Shown in pieces: positions 25,352 through 34,832 of a DNA stretch of 64,000 nucleotides. Source of the DNA: Nitrospirota bacterium (GTDB lineage Bacteria; Nitrospirota; Leptospirillia; Leptospirillales; Leptospirillaceae); the NCBI GenBank assembly GCA_021801345.1, contig JAJYYA010000031.1:1-64000 (forward strand). Reading direction: 5' to 3'. The notes below the pieces were generated by a model. It made no database searches and was not told where the DNA came from. It worked only from the letters and a program-made list of their open reading frames with translations. Every line of letters begins with the position of its first letter. Within the stretch, counting starts at the first letter, position 1. A program made the position numbers and the translations under genes.

Positions 25352-26140
25352 TCAGGAGGAAAGATCTCCGGGGGCGGCCTCGGAGTCGACAAAAAATGTC
25401 GTGGGATGTCCGTGGCCGCTCGCCTCCCGCAGGAGCCATTGGGCAGGAAGATCCCCCTCTAAAGAGAGAACTTTTTCGAGTATGGGCCGTTTTTCCTGAC
25501 CACAGACAAGAAAGATGCGTTCTCCCCCTCCGGCGAGCATGCGGTAGGTCAGGGTGATTCGGGCGAGACGATCCCCTGTCGGGGGGACGGGAATAACCAG
25601 TCTGTGGCGGTCGTCTTCGGGCGATGTTCCGGGGAAAAGGCTTGCGGTGTGACCATCGGGGCCCAATCCCAAGAGGAGGATGTCGATGACGGGAGGATGG
25701 GGAACGGCCGGTCCGAGTATGTCTGCGAGAAGACGTTCGTAGCGCAAGGCTTCAATGTCCGCATGGGTATTTTCTCCTTCCATGCGGAAGACGCAGCGGT
25801 CGTCGATCCCGGCGGGAGCAAACAGGGTCTCTTTGGCCATGCGGTAGTTGCTTTGGGGATCTCCCGGAGGAACACATCGTTCGTCCGAAAAAAACCAGAG
25901 AATCCTCTCCCGCTTCTTCTCGGGCCATTCCGAAAACAGGCGGGAGGCCATCTCCCGGAAGACGGGAGCAGGGGTGGATCCTCCCGAGAGGGCGATGGAG
26001 ACGGTTTCCTGCCGGGAGAGGCGTGCCTCGAGGCGCGCGAGAAGAAGGTTGGCTCCTCCTGCGATCCAGTCAGCTTTCGAGGGACATCGCACGAGTGTCA
26101 CTCCCGCGTTTCCCGGTACTCCTCCGGAGAGTCTGTTCAC
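25352..26140 (-). CDS. pgl: 6-Phosphogluconolactonase
   Basis: Hydrolyses 6-phosphogluconolactone in the oxidative pentose phosphate pathway. Seen: SIALSGGSTPAPVFREMA, WFFSDERCVPPGDPQSNY, and the signature LLLGLGPDGHTASLFPG near residue 156; 262 residues, DevB/NagB-like fold. GTG start 26140 with GGAGG upstream. It lies 18 bases after glk on the same strand, so glucose phosphorylation and this step are probably co-transcribed; zwf is not in the window. Confidence 0.92.
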   Translation of the reverse strand: MNRLSGGVPGNAGVTLVRCPSKADWIAGGANLLLARLEARLSRQETVSIALSGGSTPAPVFREMASRLFSEWPEKKRERILWFFSDERCVPPGDPQSNYRMAKETLFAPAGIDDRCVFRMEGENTHADIEALRYERLLADILGPAVPHPPVIDILLLGLGPDGHTASLFPGTSPEDDRHRLVIPVPPTGDRLARITLTYRMLAGGGERIFLVCGQEKRPILEKVLSLEGDLPAQWLLREASGHGHPTTFFVDSEAAPGDLSS

Positions 26141-26158
26141 AAGGGCCTCCTGTCGTTT

Positions 26159-27160
26159 TTAGTTTTTTTCTCCGATCGATCGGGCGATCGCGGCCGCTCC
26201 CTTGATGCCGATCTCGGGGTCGGTGGCGATCAGAACCGGAACCCTCAGAAGAAGATCCCGATAGCGCCCTTTTGCGGAAAAACTTTCCATGAAGTCCTTG
26301 GGATCAAGAAAAGGGGCGATTTTCTCTGGAATTCCTCCTGCGAGTACGACCCCTCCTGTCGCGAGAGCCTTGAGAGCCATGTTTCCGGCCTCTGCAGCGA
26401 GTAGTCTCCAAAAGTGGCCGAGGATCTTTTGCGCTAGAGGATTGCCCCGGGCGGCCTCTCGCGAGACACCCTCCGGAACGATTTCGTCGGGCGTGTCCGG
26501 GGGAAGGGGATGATCCTTTGGGGGGATCGACCGGATATGAAAGTGATACAGGAGGGCGATTCCGGGTCCCGAGAGAAGTCGCTCCGGGCTGGCATGGCCA
26601 AAGGCCTTCCAGAGCCATTCAAGGAGCGGAAGATCCTCCGGTGTGGGAGGCGCCCAATCCACATGCCCTCCCTCGGTCGGAAGAATGACGGGCGTCTTGC
26701 CCGAGAATCCAATGATCGCCTCTCCCAGCCCTGTTCCCGGGGCCACAACGACTCGGGCCCCCCCGGCGTCGGAGGCGCCTTCGTTGATGCTCTTGAGATT
26801 CTCTGGAGAGGCGACGGTCGATCCCCAGGCGATGGCGACGAGGTCGTTTACGAGAGCCCCAGCGCCTCGGGAAAGCGAGAGCAGGTTCTCGAGAGAGCCC
26901 GTGTCGACGATCCAGGGAAGGTTTGTCGTCCGGCAGCGGCCGTTTATGACCGGCCCTGCTACGCCGAAGGCGGCGGAGTTGATTCGAAGGCGAGGAACGA
27001 TCGGGACAACGTCCTTCATGAACAGGGAGAGGATCGACTCAAGGGAGGGATGGTCCCGGGATGGGTAGGAGCGGAGGAAAATAGGAGGTTCGTCGGGGCT
27101 TGTGGCAGAGAAGAGTCCCAAGAGTGTTTTCGTTCCGCCGATGTCGCCTGCCAGAATCAT
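26159..27160 (-). CDS. glk: Glucokinase (ROK-independent, Glk family)
   Basis: Phosphorylates glucose with ATP. Seen: LAGDIGGTKTLLGLF (phosphate-binding), FGVAGPVINGRC, TTNLPWIVDT, LVNDLVAIAWG, VVAPGTGLGEA and LPTEGGHVDWAP; 333 residues, matching the E. coli-type Glk family (PF02685) rather than ROK kinases. ATG 27160 has GGAAGGA upstream. It begins the glk-pgl pair and is divergent from hpnH with a 234-base gap. In an autotroph this pair may serve glycogen or storage sugar turnover (inference). Confidence 0.92.
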   Translation of the reverse strand: MILAGDIGGTKTLLGLFSATSPDEPPIFLRSYPSRDHPSLESILSLFMKDVVPIVPRLRINSAAFGVAGPVINGRCRTTNLPWIVDTGSLENLLSLSRGAGALVNDLVAIAWGSTVASPENLKSINEGASDAGGARVVVAPGTGLGEAIIGFSGKTPVILPTEGGHVDWAPPTPEDLPLLEWLWKAFGHASPERLLSGPGIALLYHFHIRSIPPKDHPLPPDTPDEIVPEGVSREAARGNPLAQKILGHFWRLLAAEAGNMALKALATGGVVLAGGIPEKIAPFLDPKDFMESFSAKGRYRDLLLRVPVLIATDPEIGIKGAAAIARSIGEKN

Positions 27161-27236
27161 AAGCCGATCCTTCCCGGTTGAGATTCCTTTTGACGTTGTG
27201 CGAATGGGTTTGGGGGATCTGTGGCGGCGACCTTCC

Positions 27237-27266
27237 TTGACAGGAAAGCGACCGCCTCCGTATCAT
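27237..27266 (+). promoter_or_regulatory. Promoter of hpnH
   Basis: TTGACA at 27237-27242 (exact consensus), 18-base spacer, TATCAT at 27261-27266. A CATAAT at 27269 is an alternative -10. The leader to hpnH would be about 120 bases. Confidence 0.6.
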
Positions 27267-27394
27267 CTCATAATGATCTTAGATTGTCGGTAATTTTTTG
27301 TCATCCCTCTTCGGTTGCGGTGATGATTCCGCTTTGTTCGGATATGTCAAATCGGACGGTGCTTCGCATAGGCCTCCGGGAAAGGGTGTTTCTC

Positions 27395-28411
27395 ATGTCC
27401 ATCCCTATTCAGCAGGCACTGAAGGTCGGCTCCTATGTCATGAAGAAAAAATGGTCGGGGCAGAAGCGCTACCCGCTTGTCCTGATGCTCGAGCCGCTCT
27501 TCCGGTGCAACCTTGAATGTGCCGGTTGCGGCAAGATTCAGTACCCGGAAGAGATCCTGAAAAAAAGGCTTTCCCCGGAAGAGTGCTTTAACGCCGTTGC
27601 AGAGTGCGGGGCTCCGGTTGTCACGATCGCCGGGGGGGAACCCCTCATTCATCCCGAGATCGGAGAAATCGTCTCGGGGATGATCGCCCGCAAGAAATTC
27701 GTCTACCTTTGCACGAACGGTCTTCTTCTCGAGCGTGCGCTCGAGTCCGTCAGCCCTTCTCCCTATCTGACCTTCAGCGTTCATCTTGACGGTCTGCGGG
27801 AGACCCATGATCGGCTTGTCTGCCGCGACGGCGTTTTTGACATTGCGGTTCGAGCGATCAAGACGGCCCTTGGCCGGGGATTCCGGGTGACGACAAACAC
27901 CACGGTCTTTGAGGGAGAAGATCCAGAAGAGCTCAGGCGTTTCTTCGACTTTGCCAGAGATCTCGGGGTCAACGGGATGATGATCTCCCCTGGCTATTCC
28001 TACGCATGGGCTCCGGACCAGGATCATTTCCTGAGACGGGAACGGACGGCGGACCTTTTTCGGGCGATTCTGGCCGACAGGGCGGGCAAGGGGTGGAACT
28101 TCAACCACAGCCCTTTCTATCTCGACTTTCTCGAAGGGGAGAAGGACTACGACTGCACTCCGTGGGGAAGTCCAAACTACTCTGTGCTCGGCTGGCAGCG
28201 TCCCTGCTATCTCCAAAACGAAGGGTACGCAGCCACCTATCGCGAACTCATCGAAGAGACGGACTGGAGCCTTTACGGCCCTTCTTCGGGAAATCCCAAA
28301 TGTCGTGACTGTATGGTCCACTCGGGATTTGAGCCCTCGGCCGTCGGTGATGCGACCTCATCGCTTAAAAATACGGTGCGGTCCCTTTCAAGCCTCCTTC
28401 CGGCAGGCTGA
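27395..28411 (+). CDS. hpnH: Adenosyl hopene transferase HpnH (radical SAM)
   Basis: Radical SAM enzyme that joins a 5'-deoxyadenosyl group to diploptene, opening the route to C35 extended hopanoids. Seen: the N-terminal [18 protein letters not shown], the cluster-binding CNLECAGC (C-x3-C-x2-C), [31 protein letters not shown] and a Cys-containing ending with [11 protein letters not shown]; 338 residues. I prefer ATG 27395 (GGGAAAGGG upstream) over longer frames because the family starts here. Squalene-hopene cyclase is not in the window. Confidence 0.93.
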   Translation: MSIPIQQALKVGSYVMKKKWSGQKRYPLVLMLEPLFRCNLECAGCGKIQYPEEILKKRLSPEECFNAVAECGAPVVTIAGGEPLIHPEIGEIVSGMIARKKFVYLCTNGLLLERALESVSPSPYLTFSVHLDGLRETHDRLVCRDGVFDIAVRAIKTALGRGFRVTTNTTVFEGEDPEELRRFFDFARDLGVNGMMISPGYSYAWAPDQDHFLRRERTADLFRAILADRAGKGWNFNHSPFYLDFLEGEKDYDCTPWGSPNYSVLGWQRPCYLQNEGYAATYRELIEETDWSLYGPSSGNPKCRDCMVHSGFEPSAVGDATSSLKNTVRSLSSLLPAG

Positions 28412-28428
28412 CCGAAGGAAGCCCGCGA

Positions 28429-29103
28429 ATGGCCACCTATGTGGTGGGAGATCTTCACGGGCAGTCTCCCCTCTTTGATCGGCTTCTCGAAAAGATCCGC
28501 TTCGACCCGATGGCGGACCGGATCATCGCCACGGGAGACGTGATCGATCGGGGATCGGGGACCGGGGACCTTTTGACGCGTCTCTACGAAGGCGCCAAGG
28601 AGGGGTGGTTCCTTTCGGTCCTGGGAAATCACGAGGCCTCCTTTCTGCGTCTTAGGGACGGCGACAGCGTTCCTTTCTACGAAGATCCCGAGTTTGGAGG
28701 AACCAGAACGCTCGAGTTTTTCGGACGTCTTGGTCATACCCGGGCTCGGGCCTTCGAGTCGTGGCTCAGCTCCTGGCCTCTTGTCTGGTCCGATGCGAAT
28801 CATATTGTCGTCCACGGTGGACTTCCGGCCGTTCCCGGAACACGCCAGGGCGATATCCTTCTCTGCGAAACCCGCCTCTCCCCTCCGGGGATCCTTCATG
28901 AATGCCTCGACCTTCGTCCTCCGAACATCGTTCCTTCCTGGGATGGACGCACTGTGGTCTCGGGGCATACGATTGTCCGGAAGGCGAAGGTCTATCGGGA
29001 GGGGATCGTCATGGTGGATACGGGAGCCTATCGCACGGGACGGCTCTCCGCCTACTGCCTTGAGACCGGCAGCTTTCATTCTGTTTTGGGAAGTCCCTGC
29101 TGA
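28429..29103 (+). CDS. Calcineurin-like metallophosphatase (PPP-type Ser/Thr phosphatase)
   Basis: 224 residues with the full PPP set of metal-binding motifs: GDLHG near residue 7, GDVIDRG near 40, GNHE near 68, HGG near 131, and SGHT near 180. Bacterial relatives include PrpA/PrpB protein phosphatases and ApaH-like enzymes that cleave Ap4A; the compact size and motif order fit PrpA-type more than ApaH. The substrate cannot be told from sequence. It starts 17 bases after hpnH on the same strand and may share its transcript. It is convergent with the next gene (22 bases apart). Confidence 0.85.
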   Translation: MATYVVGDLHGQSPLFDRLLEKIRFDPMADRIIATGDVIDRGSGTGDLLTRLYEGAKEGWFLSVLGNHEASFLRLRDGDSVPFYEDPEFGGTRTLEFFGRLGHTRARAFESWLSSWPLVWSDANHIVVHGGLPAVPGTRQGDILLCETRLSPPGILHECLDLRPPNIVPSWDGRTVVSGHTIVRKAKVYREGIVMVDTGAYRTGRLSAYCLETGSFHSVLGSPC

Positions 29104-29125
29104 CAGACGGCCTCAGGGGAAGGAA

Positions 29126-30508
29126 TCAGTCTTTCGGTGTGGTCAGGATCTTTTCCGCGGCGCGGACTCCGGAGGTGAAACTCTGGGAGACCGAGACACC
29201 GGCGAGATAGGATCCGGCGAGATGCAGCCCGGGGGGAAGGGCGGACTGAATCGACACCACTTTTTGTCCGTGTCCTGGCGTGGTTTGCGGGATGGCCCCT
29301 CCCCAACGCTGGATGCGGACGTAAGAAGGACGACCGGAGGTTTTCAGAATCGATTCGACCTCCCCCGTCACAAGGGGGAGGAGCTCTTCGTCGAAGGATG
29401 TGGCGAGTCTGGGCTGGTTCATCCCCCCCGCGAAGACGGTCAGAAGGGCGTGGCCTTCGGGGGCTCTTCCCGGAAAGAGGGAGGAGGAGAAGAGGATGCC
29501 AAGGATTTTCCGGCGCTCCCGGGAAGGGACGAGAAGTCCGAAGCCGTCGAGCGGATGCGCGATGCGCTCCCTCGGATACCCCAGGTAGACCACCGCAACG
29601 GGGGCGTAAGGGATCCCGGCGAGGAGCGTGGCGGCGTCAGGCGCCAGTGGCTCAAGTAGCTCCGCGGCCTGTGGGGCGGAAATGGCAAGAACAAGGTGCC
29701 TAGACCGGATGTAGTAGGTCTCGTCTTCGAAGAGGAGGGCCGTTTTAAAGCCCCAGTCGGAGCGGGAGCATCCAATGACCTCGGCGTTCGATCCGGCATC
29801 GCTGCCGAGCTCCTCCGCCAACGCGCGAGGAAGGGCTTCCATGCCACCTTCGAAGGAGAGAATCTCCCGGGAAAGCGGGGGAGCGGGTCCTTTATTTTTT
29901 CTGGCAAGCGCCAGCCCCCCCTTCACGAGAGAGCCGTAGCGCTCCTCCAGATCCACAAGGCGGGGAAATGTGTCTGCCATGGAAAGAATTCGGGGGTCGG
30001 AGGCGAAGACACCCTTGACGAAAGGATCGATTAACGCTTCAAGAAACTCGTCTCCCAGTCGGCGCCGGACAAAGTCCGCCACGGTCTCGTCTTGAGACTG
30101 GGCGGGTTCGATTCTTGAGATAAAGGGTTCCTTCAGGAGACGGAGCTTCCCTGCCAGGGAGAGAAAGGGCGAGGTGAGTCCTTCGGAGAGGCTCATGGGA
30201 AGGGCGACGGGACGTCCGTTTTTCAGGATGTAGCGTTTTTTCCCCGTGGTGCCGGCCCGCTGAACCTTTTTGTCGAGGCCCATGAGAGAGAGTGTCTCGA
30301 GGAGTGGCTCTCCGGCACGAACAAGGAGGCTGTTCGGTCCGGTTTCGATCTGGTAGCCGCTGTCCGAAAGGGTGCGTATCACGCCTCCGAGATGGTCATC
30401 TCTCTCCACCAGTCTGACTGTGCGGCCATTTCTCTTCAGGTGGGCGGCACAAGCAAGGCCGGATATGCCGCCTCCGACGACTAGTGTCTCGACATCTTCT
30501 ATTGGCAA
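29126..30508 (-). CDS. hemY: Protoporphyrinogen oxidase (oxygen-dependent HemY/PPOX type)
   Basis: FAD enzyme oxidising protoporphyrinogen IX to protoporphyrin IX in haem synthesis. Seen: TLVVGGGISGLACAAHLKR (FAD binding), ERDDHLGGVIRT, ETGPNSLLVR, FVRRRLGDEFLEALIDPFVKG split over two conserved PPOX blocks, and the late LAGSYLAGVSVSQSF near the C-terminus where FAD is contacted; 460 residues. No other hem gene is nearby. A good promoter lies 60-90 bases upstream. Confidence 0.9.
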   Translation of the reverse strand: MPIEDVETLVVGGGISGLACAAHLKRNGRTVRLVERDDHLGGVIRTLSDSGYQIETGPNSLLVRAGEPLLETLSLMGLDKKVQRAGTTGKKRYILKNGRPVALPMSLSEGLTSPFLSLAGKLRLLKEPFISRIEPAQSQDETVADFVRRRLGDEFLEALIDPFVKGVFASDPRILSMADTFPRLVDLEERYGSLVKGGLALARKNKGPAPPLSREILSFEGGMEALPRALAEELGSDAGSNAEVIGCSRSDWGFKTALLFEDETYYIRSRHLVLAISAPQAAELLEPLAPDAATLLAGIPYAPVAVVYLGYPRERIAHPLDGFGLLVPSRERRKILGILFSSSLFPGRAPEGHALLTVFAGGMNQPRLATSFDEELLPLVTGEVESILKTSGRPSYVRIQRWGGAIPQTTPGHGQKVVSIQSALPPGLHLAGSYLAGVSVSQSFTSGVRAAEKILTTPKD

Positions 30509-30568
30509 GCGGTTCTCCCAAGGGATCTGTGATGTGAGGAGAGGGGCGGAACCCTCTTCCCCGGAAAC

Positions 30569-30596
30569 TGTATACGTTTCCTTCCGGAAAGGTCAA
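30569..30596 (-). promoter_or_regulatory. Promoter of hemY
   Basis: On the - strand: TTGACC (30596-30591), 16-base spacer, TATACA (30574-30569). Transcription would start near 30562, about 54 bases before the hemY ATG. It is divergent to the tig promoter. Confidence 0.6.
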
Positions 30597-30645
30597 TATC
30601 GGCAACTTTTCGGGGGCGGGCGGGTTTTTTCGGAGCCTTCGTTTC

Positions 30646-30654
30646 TGCTAGAAT
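30646..30654 (+). promoter_or_regulatory. Possible extended -10 promoter of tig
   Basis: TGCTAGAAT (TGn plus TAGAAT at 30649-30654), an extended -10 element; the -35 position (30626-30631) reads only TTTTTC. The start would be near 30661, about 107 bases before tig. Confidence 0.4.
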
Positions 30655-30767
30655 AAAAAGATGATCTTTTGGAGAAGATTCTGTTGTCGGACGGGGCGTG
30701 TGGCTTGTCCGGCGGGAACCGCCTTGTCCAATACTGCCAACAATGTTTGAGGAAGGAAGCGTGTCCG

Positions 30768-32156
30768 ATGGATTTAAAGATCGAGCCGGATGAGGGAGCA
30801 AAGAGAAAATTTCAGGTGATCTATACCGGTGATGAGGTCCGGACGAGGGTGGATCGGATGGTGCGTGAGGCACTGAAGGATGTGAAGGTGCCCGGATACA
30901 GGACCGGCCACGTTCCGGCCTCCTATGCCCGGACCCGTCCCCCGCTGATGGCCTCCATCCATGAGGATGTGACCCGAAACATCCATGCCGAGATCATCGA
31001 GGCTCTCGTGAAGAAGTCCGAAGAAGTCGTTGTTTTTCTTGATCCGGAGGATTTTTCCTTGACCCCGGAGCATGAAAAGACCGGGCTTTCTGTCTCGGGG
31101 AAACTTGAGGTTTTTTCTCTCCCCCAGGGGTTCGTCTACGAGAAGATCGCCCTATCGCCTGAGTCTGTTCCTTCCGTCGACAAGGACGAGGTTGAGAAAA
31201 CGATCGATCTTCTCGCAAGGCGGGGCGCGACCCAGTTCGTGACAGGTCTCCCTGAGGATACGTCGGCAGAGGAGTCCGATGTCGTTGACTTTACCTTCTC
31301 CTTTGTCGATCCGACCACCGGACTTTCCCGGGATGGTCGCCAGTCTATCACTGTGGGGGATCCGGCCGTTCCCGAAGTCCTGACCCGTTCTCTCATCGGC
31401 AAGAAGGCAGGCGAATCTTTTACCGGAAAGATTCCCTTCAGTATCCCCGGAGAAAAAAAAGGGGCGCCTGGCCGCACCGAGACGCTTGAAGCCACGATCG
31501 GTGTCCTTTCTGTCCGCCGCATGAAACCCCTGACTCACGAAGAGCTCCTCTCTGCGATGCTAGGCGGAAAAGAGCCTTCGGAGGGGGAGACACTGGAGAG
31601 TCTTGTGGAGAAGCGGCTTGTGGAGCAGAAGGTCACCGAGACTCTGAACCGGAAGACGGAAGAGCTTGTCGTTGAGGTCCTCTCCCGGAACGCAATCCCG
31701 GTTCCCGAAGGTCGGGTCGACCTTGAGATCGACCGGATGAAGCGTGCGGGAATCTCTGACACGGAGATCGACAGGGAGAGGATCAAACGGGACACGGTCT
31801 GGTGGTTTATTCTCGATTCTCTGTCGGAAAAGATCCCGGTCAATCCCGGTATTCAGAGGGTCGAACAGGAGTTTTTCGCCCTTGTTCAGCGTGCGGGAAG
31901 TCCGGGAAAGGACGAAGCCAAGCGGAGGGAGTATATCGAGCAGGCGATGACGTCGGCCCGTAGAAGACTGACCGAGGAGTATCTTCTCAGAAAGTCGACC
32001 TTTTCCGGATGGGAAGACTTCTTTGGTCCCAAGGGTCTTCTGGAGACTTTGGGATGGAGCTCTTTTGGAGTTCTGCCCTCTCCGCAAGAGCAGGCCGCTC
32101 ATGATCACGACCATGACCATGACCACGACCACGACCACAAGGGCCATCGCCACTAG
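30768..32156 (+). CDS. tig: Trigger factor with His-Asp rich C-terminal tail
   Basis: Ribosome-bound chaperone that shields nascent chains. 462 residues: an N-terminal ribosome-binding domain with VPGYRTGHVP where the family has the G-F-R-x-G-K-x-P loop, a middle FKBP-like region (SDVVDFTFSF...), and the C-terminal arm domain. The final residues after QAA are six His-Asp pairs followed by HKGHRH, a metal-binding type tail not part of the usual fold. ATG 30768 follows GAGGAAGGAAG. clpP and clpX follow on the same strand, the standard tig-clpP-clpX order. Confidence 0.92.
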   Translation: MDLKIEPDEGAKRKFQVIYTGDEVRTRVDRMVREALKDVKVPGYRTGHVPASYARTRPPLMASIHEDVTRNIHAEIIEALVKKSEEVVVFLDPEDFSLTPEHEKTGLSVSGKLEVFSLPQGFVYEKIALSPESVPSVDKDEVEKTIDLLARRGATQFVTGLPEDTSAEESDVVDFTFSFVDPTTGLSRDGRQSITVGDPAVPEVLTRSLIGKKAGESFTGKIPFSIPGEKKGAPGRTETLEATIGVLSVRRMKPLTHEELLSAMLGGKEPSEGETLESLVEKRLVEQKVTETLNRKTEELVVEVLSRNAIPVPEGRVDLEIDRMKRAGISDTEIDRERIKRDTVWWFILDSLSEKIPVNPGIQRVEQEFFALVQRAGSPGKDEAKRREYIEQAMTSARRRLTEEYLLRKSTFSGWEDFFGPKGLLETLGWSSFGVLPSPQEQAAHDHDHDHDHDHDHKGHRH

Positions 32157-32221
32157 GGCCTCTTGATATTTTGGGAGGCCTTCGGGTCTTCCGTACACAT
32201 TAGCCGGGGAGAGTTTTTTCG

Positions 32222-32827
32222 ATGCTTATACCAATGGTTGTGGAACAGACAAACAGGGGAGAGCGCGCCTACGATATCTACTCGCGCCTTCTCCGTGACA
32301 GGATTATTATCCTTGGAACTCCGATCGACGACAATGTGGCCAATCTCGTCATTGCCCAGATGCTCTTTCTCGAGTCGGAAGACTCGACGAAGGACATCAA
32401 TCTCTATATCAACTCTCCCGGGGGGATCGTCACTGCAGGGCTTGCAATCTATGATACGATCAAGTTTATAAAGCCTGATGTTGCGACGATCTGTATCGGG
32501 CAGGCCGCGAGCATGGGGGCTTTTCTCCTTTCAGCTGGAGCCAAGGGAAAGCGGACTGCCCTTCCCAATGCCCGGATCATGATTCACCAGCCGATGGGAG
32601 GGTTCCAGGGGCAGGCGACAGATATCGAGATCCATGCCCGGGAGATTCTGAAGCTCAAGGCCGATTTGAACCGGATGATGGCGGACCATTGCGGACAGCC
32701 CGTCGAAAAGGTGGCCCAGGACACAGACCGGGACTATTTCATGTCCGCTTCGGAGGCCAAGGATTATGGTCTGATCGATGCGGTCATCACGTCTCACAGG
32801 ATCGAAGCGGACAAGTCGTCAAAGTAG
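32222..32827 (+). CDS. clpP: ATP-dependent Clp protease proteolytic subunit
   Basis: Serine protease chamber that works with ClpX. Catalytic triad in the expected places: S97 in [10 protein letters not shown]122 in MIHQPMGG, D171 in [14 protein letters not shown] and the LxxN interface regions are present; 201 residues. The start ATG 32222 is followed by MLIPMVVEQ, the usual N-terminus that becomes the axial loops after processing. It lies 65 bases after tig and 36 before clpX. Confidence 0.97.
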   Translation: MLIPMVVEQTNRGERAYDIYSRLLRDRIIILGTPIDDNVANLVIAQMLFLESEDSTKDINLYINSPGGIVTAGLAIYDTIKFIKPDVATICIGQAASMGAFLLSAGAKGKRTALPNARIMIHQPMGGFQGQATDIEIHAREILKLKADLNRMMADHCGQPVEKVAQDTDRDYFMSASEAKDYGLIDAVITSHRIEADKSSK

Positions 32828-32863
32828 GACATAACGGCCAAAGGCAAGAGAATCGGGGGAGAT

Positions 32864-34168
32864 ATGGCGAAGGATCGAAAGGACAAAAGCGGGACCGGAG
32901 ACTCGGGGATCGCCTGCTCATTCTGCGGGAAGCGCCGGGAGGATGTGCGGCGACTGGTTTCCGGACCCGGTGTTTATATTTGCGACGAGTGTATCGATCA
33001 GTGTGCTGCCATCATTGCCGAGGCTTGGGAGGCCGAACCGGAAAAGGTCGCGGCACCCAATCTTATGAAGCCTGTCGAGATCAAGCGGGCGCTTGACCAG
33101 TACATTATCGGCCAGGACAAGGCAAAGAAGATTCTCTCCGTTGCGGTCTACAACCATTATAAGCGGGCCCGGGCGAACAAGATCTCCGAGGATGTCGAGC
33201 TCCAGAAAGGCAATATCATCATGCTCGGACCCACGGGAACAGGGAAGACGCTCCTGGCCCAGACGCTTGCCCGTATTCTCGACGTTCCCTTTGCCATCGC
33301 AGACGCTACGACCCTGACGGAAGCCGGCTATGTGGGAGAGGATGTGGAGAACATCATTCTCAAGCTCCTTCAGGCGGCCGACTATGACGTGGAGAAGGCG
33401 GAGTGGGGGATCATCTATATCGACGAGATCGACAAGATCAGCCGGAAGTCGGAGAATCCCTCGATCACCCGGGATGTTTCGGGGGAGGGGGTCCAGCAGG
33501 CCCTTTTAAAGCTTGTCGAGGGGACGGTTGCCAATGTTCCTCCCCAGGGGGGGAGAAAGCATCCCCATCAGGAGTTCATCCAGGTCGACACCACAAATAT
33601 TCTCTTCATATGTGGCGGGGCCTTCGTTGGACTTGATGCGATCATCTCTCAGAGGCTGGCACGCAAGACGATGGGCTTTGGTGCAGAGGCGAAGCCGGCC
33701 CAAGACCGTGTTCTCTCCGGGAAGCTGTTCATGGAAGCACGTCCAGACGACCTTCTCAAGTACGGGATCATCCCGGAGTTTATCGGGCGTTTCCCGGTCA
33801 TGGCGATTCTCGAGGATCTCGACGAAGAGGCCTTTCTCCAGATCCTGACCCAGCCCAAGAATGCCTTGGTCAAGCAGTTCGAAAAACTCTTTGCCCTCGA
33901 GAAGGTGAAGCTTCGCTTTACAGAAGAGGCCTTGCGCGCGGTGGCCCACAAGGCTTATACGCAAAAGACCGGAGCCCGCGGTTTGCGGGCGATCCTCGAA
34001 GAGGTCATGCTCGATCTGATGTACGACATTCCCTCCTTGTCGAATCTCTCGGAGGTGGTCGTAGGCGAGGGGGCGATTACGGCGAAGGAGACCCCCACGC
34101 TGATCTGGGGAGAAAAGAAAAAGGACGCCCCCGTCCCGGGAGAAGATCCGGGAACGCTCTCCGCCTGA
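32864..34168 (+). CDS. clpX: ATP-dependent Clp protease ATP-binding subunit ClpX
   Basis: AAA+ unfoldase feeding ClpP. Seen: zinc-binding domain with C18, C21, C40 and C43 (CSFC...CDEC), LGPTGTGKT (Walker A), IIYIDEIDK (Walker B), the pore loop GYVGEDVE, and GRFPVMA with the IGF-type ClpP-binding region nearby; 434 residues. The C-terminal tail is Pro- and charge-rich. It is the last gene of the tig-clpP-clpX cluster; the next gene is convergent with only nine bases between. Confidence 0.97.
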   Translation: MAKDRKDKSGTGDSGIACSFCGKRREDVRRLVSGPGVYICDECIDQCAAIIAEAWEAEPEKVAAPNLMKPVEIKRALDQYIIGQDKAKKILSVAVYNHYKRARANKISEDVELQKGNIIMLGPTGTGKTLLAQTLARILDVPFAIADATTLTEAGYVGEDVENIILKLLQAADYDVEKAEWGIIYIDEIDKISRKSENPSITRDVSGEGVQQALLKLVEGTVANVPPQGGRKHPHQEFIQVDTTNILFICGGAFVGLDAIISQRLARKTMGFGAEAKPAQDRVLSGKLFMEARPDDLLKYGIIPEFIGRFPVMAILEDLDEEAFLQILTQPKNALVKQFEKLFALEKVKLRFTEEALRAVAHKAYTQKTGARGLRAILEEVMLDLMYDIPSLSNLSEVVVGEGAITAKETPTLIWGEKKKDAPVPGEDPGTLSA

Positions 34169-34177
34169 GCGGCGGAT

Positions 34178-34813
34178 CTATCGAGATTGAAGGACGTGCG
34201 AAGCGGGGACCGGCGGCGTCGCTTTGCCCTTCGCGAAGTGAAAGAGAACGTCGGGAAAGTCTCCGGTCTTCCGGCTCATGTGGGCAAACCTGACGGTAAA
34301 GTGTTCGGGGCTTTCGATGAATCTTGGAAAGACGAGAATGCCTTTCCTTTCATACCCAGGAAAGACCCGGGCCGAGGGAATATAGGTCATTCCTACAAGC
34401 TTTCGTGCGATCCGTATGGGCTTTGCCGCTCCCATAAAGCCGTTGGACAGACCCTCCTGAACCTCGTCGACATTCATGGCCCGGTCGATCTTTTTGGATC
34501 CCCTTTCCAGAAAAAAATTCATCGGGTCAAAGTCGATGTAGTCGGCTCCCCCGTTTTTGATCGTGACGAGGAAGGCGTTGAACTCTGCGGCCAAGAGAGA
34601 GTTGTAGTACGGAGAATCCTTGGGGATGTATGAAAGCGTGAAGGTAATCCCGTCGATCGTCTGTGTTCCGGGGGTGACCTGGTAGTCGGTATCGATGAGG
34701 TGAAACCCCTTGAGATAGTACATGCTTGTAGCGATGCGGTTTCCGATGGATACGACAATGATGACGAGGATCAGAGCGATCAGTGCGAGGGTGTAGTTGA
34801 TCTTGAACTTCAA
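34178..34813 (-). CDS. Single-span membrane protein of unknown function
   Basis: With the TTG start at 34813 (GGAAGGAC upstream) it is 211 residues: one membrane span right at the N-terminus (about 7-27, TLALIALILVIIVVSIG), then an extracytoplasmic domain. The domain has a DGITFTLSYI region, AFLVTIKNGGADYIDFDP and FFLERGSKK, the beta-sandwich-like pattern of DUF4352-type proteins. I do not recognise a family. The frame is open further upstream (to 34951) but that part would overlap the divergent gene at 34833 and lacks support. Its start codon is only 20 bases from the start of the divergent lipoprotein gene. Confidence 0.65.
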   Translation of the reverse strand: MKFKINYTLALIALILVIIVVSIGNRIATSMYYLKGFHLIDTDYQVTPGTQTIDGITFTLSYIPKDSPYYNSLLAAEFNAFLVTIKNGGADYIDFDPMNFFLERGSKKIDRAMNVDEVQEGLSNGFMGAAKPIRIARKLVGMTYIPSARVFPGYERKGILVFPRFIESPEHFTVRFAHMSRKTGDFPDVLFHFAKGKATPPVPASHVLQSR

Positions 34814-34832
34814 GAGGGGCGTCCTTCCTTTT

